This document shows, piece after piece, positions 52,055-60,927 of a stretch of 64,000 nt of DNA. A model generated the notes under the pieces. That model did no database searches. It was not told the DNA's origin and saw only the letters and a program-made list of their open reading frames with translations. This DNA is from Mesoflavibacter zeaxanthinifaciens DSM 18436 (GTDB taxonomy: Bacteria > Bacteroidota > Bacteroidia > Flavobacteriales > Flavobacteriaceae): the NCBI RefSeq assembly GCF_000422365.1, contig NZ_AULQ01000006.1, positions 191,001-255,000 on the forward strand, in the 5' to 3' direction. The first letter of the stretch is position 1; every line of letters starts with the position of its first letter. The translations under genes and the position numbers were made by a program.

Positions 52055-53551
52055 TTATCTTGGTAATCCTTTTAACAACACAATTTGTCCACCTTGGTTA
52101 TGTGGTAAGTTATTAGATACAAAATCACTGCTTTTCCAGTAATGTGGTTGTAGATTAAGTATAAATGTATCTGGTTCTCCTATTTTATCAGAAATGTCAA
52201 TTAAGGCACCAAATTCACCAGAAAATGCATCGCTTCCGTTAGGTTCTAAATTAGCTTCAATTTTTAAATCTAATACAGCTAATGGGTTGCTACCATTTAA
52301 ATCTGTTTGGTAGATTCTTGCAGCATGGTTACGGCTAAAAGAGTTTGGATCTTCTTGAATATATACATAGTTTTCTGTAACACAAATGTTATCAGGACTT
52401 TGTAGGGTTGCTAAGTTTCCATCCATATTGTTAGTATCTGTATTACCGCTAACAATTTGTGTTAATTGACCTTGTAACGGGTTGTCTGCATCTAATTGTA
52501 ATTTATAAACGGTTCCCCAATCGTTGTAAGTTCCTTGTCCTGGACCACGACCTGTAACAGCAAAGTATACGTTACGTCCGTTATCATCACTTCCTTTTTG
52601 GTAGTCTACATCTTCTACACGCATAAATTGAGAGGCGTATACGTTAGAGCAAGCCGTTTCCATTTCGTTTTTAGTTAAGCTAGCACCGTTAACAATTTCT
52701 ACAAACTCTACATCGTAAGTCGTGCCAAAATCTAAGTCACCTTCGTTATATACAGTGTTAGCAGCTACGTCTTGTACGCCGCCAGATCCGTTAGAAATTT
52801 GCTTAAATCTTAAAACGTAAATTTTACCATTATCTAAATCTGCATCACCGTTTTCTGATAAGTACATAGTTACTTGACCTTCAGATCCGCTAGAGTCATC
52901 ATCACCACCAATAATTACTGTTTTACCAGCGTAAGCATTTTGAGGTAATGGCACAGCATTTTCCCAAGAAAATTCACCTAAAGCATCTAATCCAAAATCT
53001 GCAGTAGGCGTAGGAGTTTCAATCCAAGGGTCAATACCTTTAACATCGTAAGAAATACTTTCTGAAGCCGATAAGAATAAATCTTGAGATCCACCATGTA
53101 CAGCTGCTTCCCACATAGTACCAGAACATTGTCTTGCATAATCTGCAACACCAGCGTTAAGTAACCATTCACCTTGTATAGGATTCATGTATTGATCAAA
53201 ACGAATTCTAGATACACTATAATCATCTTCTGCATTAACAACATAAATATATTCGTCTCCATCTTTTAAAAATCCAGCACCATCTTGTGCGCCAACTAAA
53301 CGGAAACCGTTAGATAATACGTCTGTAGAGCTAATTAAAGAGTAAGCATTTACATTACTAAAATTAGGGTTAATATTTACTAACGGGTTTAAAGAAGATT
53401 TGTTAGAAAAAATGGTTTCTGTAGGCGTAAAGTCTTGACCATCTTGTCCGTCTTGACCGTTTAATCCATCTTCGCCATCACATGCAAAGAAAGAGCTCCC
53501 AACAGCAGCTACTAAGCTAAATTGTAAAAATAGTTGTTTAAATGTGTTCAT
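52055..53551 (-). CDS. PhoX-like (DUF839) lipoprotein with collagen-like linker
   Basis: Protein of 498 residues. A lipoprotein signal (VAAVGSSFFACDGEDG, lipidated Cys at about 24) is followed by a short collagen-like GEDGLNGQDGQDGQD linker. The main part is of the PhoX/DUF839 beta-propeller type: RVEDVDYQKGSDDNGRNVYFAVTGRG with WGTVYKLQL and QSPDNICVTENYVYIQED. PhoX enzymes are calcium- and iron-dependent alkaline phosphatases, but many DUF839 proteins lack proven activity, and the metal ligands cannot be verified here. It is upstream of the cytochrome gene in the same operon. The gap 53552-53812 to marC has only a candidate promoter and AT-rich sequence. Confidence 0.8.
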   Translation of the reverse strand: MNTFKQLFLQFSLVAAVGSSFFACDGEDGLNGQDGQDGQDFTPTETIFSNKSSLNPLVNINPNFSNVNAYSLISSTDVLSNGFRLVGAQDGAGFLKDGDEYIYVVNAEDDYSVSRIRFDQYMNPIQGEWLLNAGVADYARQCSGTMWEAAVHGGSQDLFLSASESISYDVKGIDPWIETPTPTADFGLDALGEFSWENAVPLPQNAYAGKTVIIGGDDDSSGSEGQVTMYLSENGDADLDNGKIYVLRFKQISNGSGGVQDVAANTVYNEGDLDFGTTYDVEFVEIVNGASLTKNEMETACSNVYASQFMRVEDVDYQKGSDDNGRNVYFAVTGRGPGQGTYNDWGTVYKLQLDADNPLQGQLTQIVSGNTDTNNMDGNLATLQSPDNICVTENYVYIQEDPNSFSRNHAARIYQTDLNGSNPLAVLDLKIEANLEPNGSDAFSGEFGALIDISDKIGEPDTFILNLQPHYWKSSDFVSNNLPHNQGGQIVLLKGLPR

Positions 53552-53580
53552 TTTAAGGTTGTTTAAAATTTGATTTTGAA

Positions 53581-53588
53581 CAAAACTA
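53581..53588 (-). promoter_or_regulatory. Candidate -7 element for the PhoX-like operon
   Basis: On the minus strand TAGTTTTG matches TAnnTTTG, 30 bases before the start codon. Confidence 0.4.
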
Positions 53589-53812
53589 CTCTGACATTAT
53601 TCTTTATAAGTTAACTTAAATTAATGCTTAGATTAATTAAATTTTACGCTAATGTTACTAAGTTAAGTAATTGTAAAAACGGTTTTAAGCCGCTTGTTTT
53701 TAGATGTTTAAAACTGAATTATGGCTTTTTGTAGTTAACCTACTTTTAAAGATGATTTAAGTTTAAGATAACTTAAGCCATTAAAAAATAGAGTGAATTT
53801 GCAGAAAAAACA

Positions 53813-54445
53813 ATGGACTTATTTTTAATTGCTTTTGGCGCATTATTTTCTATTATTAATCCTTTAGGGACTGTACCTGTTTTTGTGGGATTAACGCAAG
53901 AACACGCTAAAAAAGAACGAGCTAAAATTGCGTTATGGACTGCTTTAGATGTATTAATTATTCTGTTTTTATCCTTTTTTGCAGGACAATATATATTATC
54001 GTTTTTTGGTATTACATTAAATGCACTAAAAATAGCAGGTGGATTAATTATAACCTCTTCGGGTTTTGCTTTATTGACAGGTAAATTTAGAGAACATAAA
54101 GGTATGAAGCGCAAACGTGTACAAGAAGATATACATAATAGAGACGCTATTAGCTTAACGCCATTAGCAATACCAATGTTAGCAGGACCAGGAACAATAT
54201 CTTTATTGATAACCTACAATCAAGAGTATACATTAACTAAAGACGTTTTAATAATCCTATCTGCAGTACTACTTGTTACCACTGCAATATATTTAATACT
54301 TAAAAGTGCACATTTTATAGTAAAGTTTTTAGGCGCGTCTGGTATTAACGCTCTATCAAGAATTATTGGTTTTATTGTTATATCAATAGGTGTGCAGTAT
54401 ATAATTTCTTCAGTAGAAAATATTGTAATAAATTTATTAAACTAA
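53813..54445 (+). CDS. MarC family membrane protein
   Basis: Integral membrane protein of 210 residues with six helices. It begins MDLFLIAFGALFSIINPLGTVPVFVGLT and has LTPLAIPMLAGPGTISLLI (about 122-140), both hallmarks of the MarC/UPF0056 family. The name comes from the mar locus, but the family function is not established. It is convergent with the MFS exporter gene and their 3' ends overlap by 9 bases. Confidence 0.93.
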   Translation: MDLFLIAFGALFSIINPLGTVPVFVGLTQEHAKKERAKIALWTALDVLIILFLSFFAGQYILSFFGITLNALKIAGGLIITSSGFALLTGKFREHKGMKRKRVQEDIHNRDAISLTPLAIPMLAGPGTISLLITYNQEYTLTKDVLIILSAVLLVTTAIYLILKSAHFIVKFLGASGINALSRIIGFIVISIGVQYIISSVENIVINLLN

Positions 54446-55645
54446 TTTTCTTTGGGTACTATATTTTAGTACATAAAAGGTTATTAACGATAGTAAACCA
54501 AATACAGAAAACCCTATAAATAACGGAAGTACAGATGTGTGTACAAAACTACCAATGTAGTTAGCAATTGGTACCGCCATAACTGTAGATATAAACCCGT
54601 TAATTGCGGCGCCAATACCGGCAATATGCCCTAAAGGCTCCATTGCTAAAGAACGGTAATTACCAAAAATAAACCCAACAGCAAAAAACTGAATTAAGAA
54701 AAAAGAAATTAAAACTCCGATACTTGGGTTGTTTCCAGATATGAATAAAATGACATATAAAATTGAGATTAAAAAGTAGGCAACAGTAGCATAAAATGCA
54801 ATGTTACGCGACCCAAAACGCATAACCAATCTACTATTAGTAAAGGTAGATAATCCAATAGACAACGCAGTACTAGCAAAAAAGTAAGGAAACAATTCGC
54901 CTAAATTATACTGATCTTGGTAAATCTGTTGTGAAGTGCTTAAATACACCATAAAAGATCCAGTAATAAAACCAGAGGTCAAAGTAAAAGCTACTGCTTC
55001 TTTGTGTTTAAAAAACTCCTTTGTGCCAGTAATAAAAATGCTAGGAGAAAATTTAATACGTTTACTTTTATCTAATGTTTCTGGTTGACGTTTCCAAAAC
55101 CATAACATAACAACAGATCCAAATATAAGATTAGCATTAAAAATAGCACGCCAATCAAACCATTCTAAAAGTATTTGACCAAAAGTAGGCGCTATAACAG
55201 GTACCAGAATAAAAAACATAACAATTACAGATAGCAGTTTTGCCATAAAATCTCCACTAAAAGAGTCTCTAACCATAGCAATAGATATTGTCCTTGGCGC
55301 AGACAACCCAACACCTTGTAATACTCTAGCAAACAACATCATTTCGAAGTTTTTTGTAGTAACACAGATAATACTAGAAATAATAAAAATAAAAAAGCCT
55401 ATGTAAACAATAGGCTTACGACCGTAACTATCAGACAACGGTCCAAATATTAACTGCCCAAAACCAATTCCTAAAAATATCATGGTAATTAACCATTGTG
55501 TACTATTAGGATCAGTAATATTTAAATCTTCGGCAATGTTAGGTAAAGCAGGTAATAATGCATCTATGGTTAATGCAACAATAGACATTAAAGATGCCAT
55601 TAATGCTACAAATTCATTCTTAAAAGCAGGGTTAGAGTTTTGCAT
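54437..55645 (-). CDS. Bcr/CflA-type multidrug MFS exporter
   Basis: Drug exporter of 402 residues and twelve predicted helices. It starts FVALMASLMSIVALTIDALLPALPNIAEDL (Bcr/CflA signature around the first helix) and has GIGFGQLIFGPLSDSYGRKPIVYIG in loop 2-3, the MFS motif A. Helix 4-5 has ARVLQGVGLSAPRTISIAMVRD (motif B). Substrates cannot be told. A TAATTTTG element (minus strand, 55657-55650) ends 4 bases before its ATG, so transcription may start very near the start codon. Confidence 0.92.
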   Translation of the reverse strand: MQNSNPAFKNEFVALMASLMSIVALTIDALLPALPNIAEDLNITDPNSTQWLITMIFLGIGFGQLIFGPLSDSYGRKPIVYIGFFIFIISSIICVTTKNFEMMLFARVLQGVGLSAPRTISIAMVRDSFSGDFMAKLLSVIVMFFILVPVIAPTFGQILLEWFDWRAIFNANLIFGSVVMLWFWKRQPETLDKSKRIKFSPSIFITGTKEFFKHKEAVAFTLTSGFITGSFMVYLSTSQQIYQDQYNLGELFPYFFASTALSIGLSTFTNSRLVMRFGSRNIAFYATVAYFLISILYVILFISGNNPSIGVLISFFLIQFFAVGFIFGNYRSLAMEPLGHIAGIGAAINGFISTVMAVPIANYIGSFVHTSVLPLFIGFSVFGLLSLITFYVLKYSTQRKLV

Positions 55646-55991
55646 CTTGCAAAATTAGCTAATGCTTAAAAGGTGTCATATTTTATAATGATAATAGAAT
55701 GTTAATTTTTAAAAAATAAGCTAAGCAAAACAGCGTAAATTATTTCAACTTCAAAAGTCAAAAATGATCTATTTAGCGTTTTATTACCCTTAAAATTTAC
55801 CGATAAAAACTTCGGTTTTTAAGTTTTTTTCACAAAAAATTAACAGTGAATTTTTATCATTTCAGCAATAGTAAGGGATAACCAATTGTTGATAATTATG
55901 TGGAAAAACTAAATGGTATTTTTTGAATACGCTCGAAATAAAATCGCAATTTTATAATCCTTTTAAGACACAAAAAAAATCAATTACCATC
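55646..55991. other. Intergenic region between MFS and nrdB (346 bases), with candidate DnaA boxes
   Basis: AT-rich, no gene. It holds the MFS promoter at the left. The right end has two sites matching the DnaA box TGTGGATAA at 8 of 9 positions (55887-55895 and 55899-55907). A TATTTTTTG at 55917-55925 is a loose -7 match for nrdB. No NrdR box was seen. Confidence 0.5.
55887..55907 (+). promoter_or_regulatory. Two tandem DnaA-box-like sites before nrdB
   Basis: TGTTGATAA (55887-55895) and TGTGGAAAA (55899-55907) are each one mismatch from TGTGGATAA, spaced 12 bases apart on the same strand. DnaA control of class I nrd genes is known in E. coli. Confidence 0.4.
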
Positions 55992-57266
55992 ATGCAAATT
56001 AATCACATTATCAAGAGGGATTTTACGACTGTACCTTTTCAGCTTAGTAAGATTACCAATGCGATTCTAAAAGCGATGACCGCTTTAGAACACGGGAGTT
56101 TAGAAGATGCAGAGCGTGTATCTCAACTAGTAGAAACTAGCCTTTTAAAGCATAAAGAGAATGATCCAAATTACATTCCTACGGTAGAAACTGTTCAAGA
56201 TGCAGTAGAAAATGCTTTAATGGAAAGTCATTTTTTAGATGTAGCAAAAGCCTACATATTATATAGAGATGAACAAGCCAGAAAGCGTAAGACAAATATC
56301 TTTGAAAAACGTATAAACCTTAAGCCATATGAGTATCCACAATTATACGAATATGTTCCAGCAATAAGACACTCATATTGGATACATACAGAGTTTAACT
56401 TTACAAGCGATATTCAAGATTTTAAAGCAGGATTGAATGAAGTAGAGCGTAGTGCGATTAAAAATACAATGTTAGCTATTTCTCAAATAGAAGTTGCAGT
56501 AAAATCGTTTTGGGGAGATATTTATCACCGTATGCCAAAACCAGAAATAGGATCTGTAGGCGCAACATTTGCAGAAAGTGAAGTAAGACATCATGATGCA
56601 TACTCACATTTATTAGAAATTTTAGGATTAAACAATGAGTTTAAAACCTTAAAGAAAAAACCTGTGATTATGAAACGTGTGCAGTATCTTGAAACTGCAC
56701 TAAAAAACGCAAAAAGTGAAGATAACCAAGAGTATGCAGAGTCTATCTTGTTATTCTCATTGTTTATAGAACACGTGTCTCTATTCTCACAGTTCTTAAT
56801 TATCATGGCGTTTAACAAGCATAAAAACGTATTAAAAGGAATATCTAACGTGGTAGAAGCAACTTCTAAAGAAGAGCAAATACACGGAGATTTTGGAATT
56901 GATATTATAAAAATTATAAAAGACGAAAATCCAGAATGGTTTGATGCAGCATACGAGCAAATGATAAAAGATATGTGTCTTGAGTCTTTTGAGTCTGAAA
57001 GCAAAATAGTAGACTGGATTTTTGAAAAAGGAGAAATTGACTTTTTACCAAAAGCAGTGGTTAATGAGTTTATAAAAAACAGATTTAACAACTCCTTAGA
57101 AAGCATAGGTATTGATAAAATATTTGAAGTAGACGAAAAACTACTAGCAGAAACAGAATGGTTTGACGATGAAATTATCGGAACCAAACATGGCGACTTT
57201 TTTGTAAAGCGCTCTATAAACTATAGTAAAAGAACCCAAAGTATAACCAGTGATGACCTTTTTTAA
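55992..57266 (+). CDS. nrdB: Ribonucleotide reductase radical subunit with N-terminal ATP-cone
   Basis: Radical-generating subunit of class I ribonucleotide reductase. I start it at the ATG at 55992 (MQINHIIKRDFTTVPFQL), giving 424 residues; the TTG-initiated extension to 55923 precedes a normal ATP-cone start. The first ~95 residues are an ATP-cone (IIKRDFTTVPFQLSKITNAILKAMTAL, ending AYILYRDEQARKRKT). The ferritin-like core has the E-x2-H-x3-Y set E197, H200, Y204 in ESEVRHHDAYSHLL and late ligands in LFIEHVSLFSQF and SKEEQIHGDFG. An ATP-cone on NrdB and not NrdA is known from the Leeuwenhoekiella blandensis enzyme (class Id, dimanganese). The start codon of nrdA follows at once. Confidence 0.93.
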   Translation: MQINHIIKRDFTTVPFQLSKITNAILKAMTALEHGSLEDAERVSQLVETSLLKHKENDPNYIPTVETVQDAVENALMESHFLDVAKAYILYRDEQARKRKTNIFEKRINLKPYEYPQLYEYVPAIRHSYWIHTEFNFTSDIQDFKAGLNEVERSAIKNTMLAISQIEVAVKSFWGDIYHRMPKPEIGSVGATFAESEVRHHDAYSHLLEILGLNNEFKTLKKKPVIMKRVQYLETALKNAKSEDNQEYAESILLFSLFIEHVSLFSQFLIIMAFNKHKNVLKGISNVVEATSKEEQIHGDFGIDIIKIIKDENPEWFDAAYEQMIKDMCLESFESESKIVDWIFEKGEIDFLPKAVVNEFIKNRFNNSLESIGIDKIFEVDEKLLAETEWFDDEIIGTKHGDFFVKRSINYSKRTQSITSDDLF

Positions 57267-59063
57267 ATGATAGAACAAAATAAAAACCAGACCCAGGAAG
57301 CTCCAAACCAAGAAAAACAAACGGAAGCTAACCCATTAATTGATGCAAGAAAAAAGTCGTTAAACCAAATAAAAACTTCTGGAACAGGAGGATTTAAGTG
57401 GCTAACAGATCATAGTAGACAGTTTTTAGCAGCAGGCTACTTAACTGAAGGCGTAAGCGCAGAACAGCGTATAAGAGAAATAGCAGATAGAGCAGAACAA
57501 ATTTTACAAATACCTGGTTATTCTGATAAGTTTTATAACTACATGTCAGAAGGATACTTTTCTTTAGCATCACCAGTATGGTCAAACTTTGGAAAAGAAA
57601 GAGGTTTACCAATTAGCTGTTTTGGATCGCATGTAGATGATGATATGGGTAACATACTTTACTCACAATCAGAAGTAGGAATGATGTCAAAATTAGGAGG
57701 TGGTACCTCTGGCTACTTTGGAAAAATAAGACATCGTGGATCTGAAGTAAAAAACAATGGTTATGCTTCTGGAGCAGTACATATCATGCAGTTATTTGAA
57801 TCTATGGTAGATGTTGTTAGTCAAGGGTCAGTAAGACGTGGACGTTTTTCGCCATACTTACCAATAGAGCATCCAGATATTAATGAGTTCTTAGAAATTG
57901 GTACAGAAGGTAACCCAATACAAGAGTTAACACATGGTGTAACTGTTACCAACCAATGGATGCAAGAAATGATAGATGGTGATGTAGACAAGCGTAGCAC
58001 ATGGGCAAAAGTATTACAACGTAGAGGTGAAATGGGTTATCCTTACATTTTCTTTACAGATAATGCTAATAACAATGCAGCAGATGTTTACCAAGACAAA
58101 AAGTTACCAATCTATGCAAGTAACTTATGTACAGAAATTATGTTACCATCAAATGACGACTGGTCTTTTGTATGTGTATTATCTTCTGTAAATGTATTAC
58201 ACTATGATAAATGGAAAGATACAGATGCAGTAGAAACTATGGTATACTTCTTAGATGCAGTTATTACTGAATTTGTTGAAAAATTAGAAGTATACAGAGA
58301 CTCTCCTAATCGTGATGATAGACAAACCTTTATGTTTATGGAGCGCGCCTACAACTTTGCTAAAGAAAACCGTTCTTTAGGTTTAGGTGTATTAGGATGG
58401 CACTCGTTATTACAATCTAAAATGTTACCATTTAACAGTCAAGAAGCTTTTAGTTTAAACAGTGAGATCTTTAAAGTGATTAAAGAAAAATCTTACAAAG
58501 CTTCAGAAGAGTTAGCAGAAAAATTTGGAGAACCAAAAGTATTAAAAGGTTACGGAAGACGTAATGCAACCTTAAATGCGGTAGCACCAACAACATCTTC
58601 TGCATTTATCTTAGGTCAAGTATCACAAGGTATTGAGCCAATTTGGTCAAATATTTATGTAAAAGATATCGCTAAGATTAAAACCACTATTAAAAACTCT
58701 TATTTAGAAGATTTATTAGAATCTAAAGGTAAAAATACAACCGAAGTATGGAGAAGTATTAGAGATAACGACGGATCTGTACAGCATTTAGATTTCTTAT
58801 CAGAATTAGAAAAAGATGTTTTTAAAACTTATTCTGAAATAGACCAAATGGATATTATTTATCAAGCAGCAAACCGTCAAAATCATATTGATCAAGGACA
58901 GTCTGTTAATATCATTATTCATCCAGATATGCCAGTAAAAGAGATTAATAAAATACATGTTACAGCATGGAAATTAGGATTAAAATCGCTTTACTACCAG
59001 CATAGTATGAATGCTGCACAAAAATTTAAACAAAAGAAAGATTGTGCTAGCTGTGAAGCTTAG
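57267..59063 (+). CDS. nrdA: Ribonucleotide reductase catalytic subunit lacking an ATP-cone
   Basis: Catalytic subunit of class I ribonucleotide reductase, 598 residues, shorter than E. coli NrdA because the N-terminal ATP-cone is missing. Active-site redox cysteines are Cys118 (GLPISCFGSH) and Cys303 (SFVCVLSSVN). Asn286, Cys288 and Glu290 (YASNLCTEIML) are the catalytic triad. C-terminal Cys593 and Cys596 (KDCASCEA) pass electrons from thioredoxin. The gene starts directly after the nrdB stop codon. Overall activity control must therefore be through the ATP-cone on NrdB. Confidence 0.95.
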   Translation: MIEQNKNQTQEAPNQEKQTEANPLIDARKKSLNQIKTSGTGGFKWLTDHSRQFLAAGYLTEGVSAEQRIREIADRAEQILQIPGYSDKFYNYMSEGYFSLASPVWSNFGKERGLPISCFGSHVDDDMGNILYSQSEVGMMSKLGGGTSGYFGKIRHRGSEVKNNGYASGAVHIMQLFESMVDVVSQGSVRRGRFSPYLPIEHPDINEFLEIGTEGNPIQELTHGVTVTNQWMQEMIDGDVDKRSTWAKVLQRRGEMGYPYIFFTDNANNNAADVYQDKKLPIYASNLCTEIMLPSNDDWSFVCVLSSVNVLHYDKWKDTDAVETMVYFLDAVITEFVEKLEVYRDSPNRDDRQTFMFMERAYNFAKENRSLGLGVLGWHSLLQSKMLPFNSQEAFSLNSEIFKVIKEKSYKASEELAEKFGEPKVLKGYGRRNATLNAVAPTTSSAFILGQVSQGIEPIWSNIYVKDIAKIKTTIKNSYLEDLLESKGKNTTEVWRSIRDNDGSVQHLDFLSELEKDVFKTYSEIDQMDIIYQAANRQNHIDQGQSVNIIIHPDMPVKEINKIHVTAWKLGLKSLYYQHSMNAAQKFKQKKDCASCEA

Positions 59064-59088
59064 TCTATCAATTTAAAATTAAGTGTTA

Positions 59089-59120
59089 AAAAATACCGAT
59101 GTTATCATCGGTATTTTTTA
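59089..59120 (+). terminator. Terminator after nrdA
   Basis: AAAATACCGATG (59091-59102) / CATCGGTATTTT (59107-59118) is a perfect 12-bp stem with a TTAT loop and trailing T. Confidence 0.92.
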
Positions 59121-59228
59121 TTTAACGTGTTGGTTTTAAAAGTAAAAATCTTTAGTAAATTGTGTTTCCAAAATTAACTAATGCCATTATAATTTAATAA
59201 TCATCACTTTATTTTCAATATTATTTTA

Positions 59229-60830
59229 ATGCTTAAAAAAAGACTAAAAAGTAATACTATATATATTCTATTCTTTTTCTGTTTGACTAATATTATAGCT
59301 CAAGTAGACAATAAAGATTATTTAAAATATATAGACTCTGCACAAACATATATCGGTACAAGTCCTAAATTATCAAGCCAGTTTTTAGATTCAATAAAAC
59401 AGCCTTTAAATCAGAATATAAAAGGAAATTTAGCAGAATATTATAAACTTCGAGGCATTATTAGTGATGAGTTAAACAATCAAACCCTTATATATCACAA
59501 TTTTAGATTTGCTTTAAAATTTGCAAAGATCGAAAAGAATTATGAGGTAGCAGGGATGAGTAGCTTAGAGCTATTTTATAATCTATATCGCATTAAAAAA
59601 GATACTGTTAAAGCAAAAGCATATTTAGAAGAAGCAAAAAAATACTACCAACTAGATAATAATAAATATGGGTTAGCAGAGGTAACACAAATGTTGGCTT
59701 ATATAGAGTTTAATAAAGGAAACTATCTAAAAAGTAATGATATTTTATTAAAAGAATTAGACTATTATAAGAGTTTAAAAGAAGACAAATATTATCAGTT
59801 GTATGCATTATTTATGCTTACTTCAAATTATATTAATTTAAATAAAATCCCTGAAGCTTACAGTTCTTTCAATCAATTAAAAACATTAAAAAATGATACT
59901 ACTATAATAAAATCGTTTTATAATGGACATATTGTTACTCTATATCAAGATTTTGCTCAATTTTATCTTTACAAAAAAAATCTAGATTCTGTAGCTACAT
60001 ACTTAAGTAAAGCTGAGTCATTACGATTAGATATGAATGATAGTGATATACGTAACTATTTTAAATTAAAATATGATTATTATAATACTTTAAATCAAGT
60101 AACCAATCGTGATGCATATCAAGATTCTTTACGCTTATTTAAAGACTATCAGTTAAAAAAGGAATTAGATGCAAGTATTAAAATAAATGACGAGTTTATA
60201 AAAACACAGACTGAATTAGAATCTCAAACTGAAATTAAAAAAAAGAAAAATTACATTATTGTGTTATTAACTTTAATGCTTGTGGGATTAGTTGGTTTTG
60301 TAATAGTAAAATTTAAAAAGATAAAAGAAAAAATTTTAGCACATAACAAGAGTGATGAAGAACTTTCGTTATTGACAAACAATCATGAAAAATTAAAGCT
60401 AAAAGTTAGTGGTTTAAATGAATATATAACAGAATTAAAAAAAGAGATAAAATTAATTTCTTCGATTAATAATGAAGAGACTCAAAAAGAAAAAATAAAA
60501 GAACTGTATAAAAATATACATTTAAACTCATCGACATTTTTGTCAAAAGAAGAAAATTACCTTGAACTTTTAAATGAAACAAATGTTCAGTTTTTTTCAA
60601 AAATGAAGCAATTACATCCAAATTTAAACGAATCAGAAATTGTTATCTGTTATTATATTTATGTAGGTTTTAAAAATAAAGAAATTGCAGGCTTTTTAAA
60701 TACATCAACAAGAGCTATAGAAAGTAAACGCTATAGAATTAGTAAAAAAATAGATTTAAAAAATAAACAAATAGTTCTTTTAGATTATTTAAATAAAACT
60801 TTTAAAACATCTCAAAATCAACCAATTTAA
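59229..60830 (+). CDS. TPR membrane protein with C-terminal LuxR-like HTH
   Basis: Regulator of 533 residues with a signal-like N-terminus (IYILFFFCLTNIIAQ). TPR-like helical repeats follow to about residue 330 (LAYIEFNKGNYLKSNDILLKE), then one membrane helix at about 340-357 (NYIIVLLTLMLVGLVGFVIV) and a coiled coil. The cytoplasmic HTH is at about 470-525 (NLNESEIVICYYIYVGFKNKEIAGFLNTSTRAIESKRYRI). This is the widespread Bacteroidota type of membrane-bound TPR regulator that senses outside the membrane and binds DNA inside. It is directly upstream of the BNR-repeat secreted protein gene (97 bases), its most likely target. The ligand is unknown. Confidence 0.88.
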   Translation: MLKKRLKSNTIYILFFFCLTNIIAQVDNKDYLKYIDSAQTYIGTSPKLSSQFLDSIKQPLNQNIKGNLAEYYKLRGIISDELNNQTLIYHNFRFALKFAKIEKNYEVAGMSSLELFYNLYRIKKDTVKAKAYLEEAKKYYQLDNNKYGLAEVTQMLAYIEFNKGNYLKSNDILLKELDYYKSLKEDKYYQLYALFMLTSNYINLNKIPEAYSSFNQLKTLKNDTTIIKSFYNGHIVTLYQDFAQFYLYKKNLDSVATYLSKAESLRLDMNDSDIRNYFKLKYDYYNTLNQVTNRDAYQDSLRLFKDYQLKKELDASIKINDEFIKTQTELESQTEIKKKKNYIIVLLTLMLVGLVGFVIVKFKKIKEKILAHNKSDEELSLLTNNHEKLKLKVSGLNEYITELKKEIKLISSINNEETQKEKIKELYKNIHLNSSTFLSKEENYLELLNETNVQFFSKMKQLHPNLNESEIVICYYIYVGFKNKEIAGFLNTSTRAIESKRYRISKKIDLKNKQIVLLDYLNKTFKTSQNQPI

Positions 60831-60927
60831 ACTGTTTTTTTCAACTGCGTAGTTAGTGAGTAGTCAAAAATTTTACTAACATTTATTAAGTAAAGATATT
60901 TGGCATGCTAATATAAATTTACTTTGC

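Noticed and set aside
55646-55991. NrdR boxes before nrdB
   Set aside because: No pair of ACAnTATATnnTGT-like sites could be found by eye. The DnaA-like boxes were kept as a weaker idea.
56591-57187. 198-aa ORF on the minus strand inside nrdB
   Set aside because: It is antisense to the conserved catalytic core of nrdB, has a low-complexity Ser/Ile-rich sequence and resembles no known protein. It is a shadow frame.
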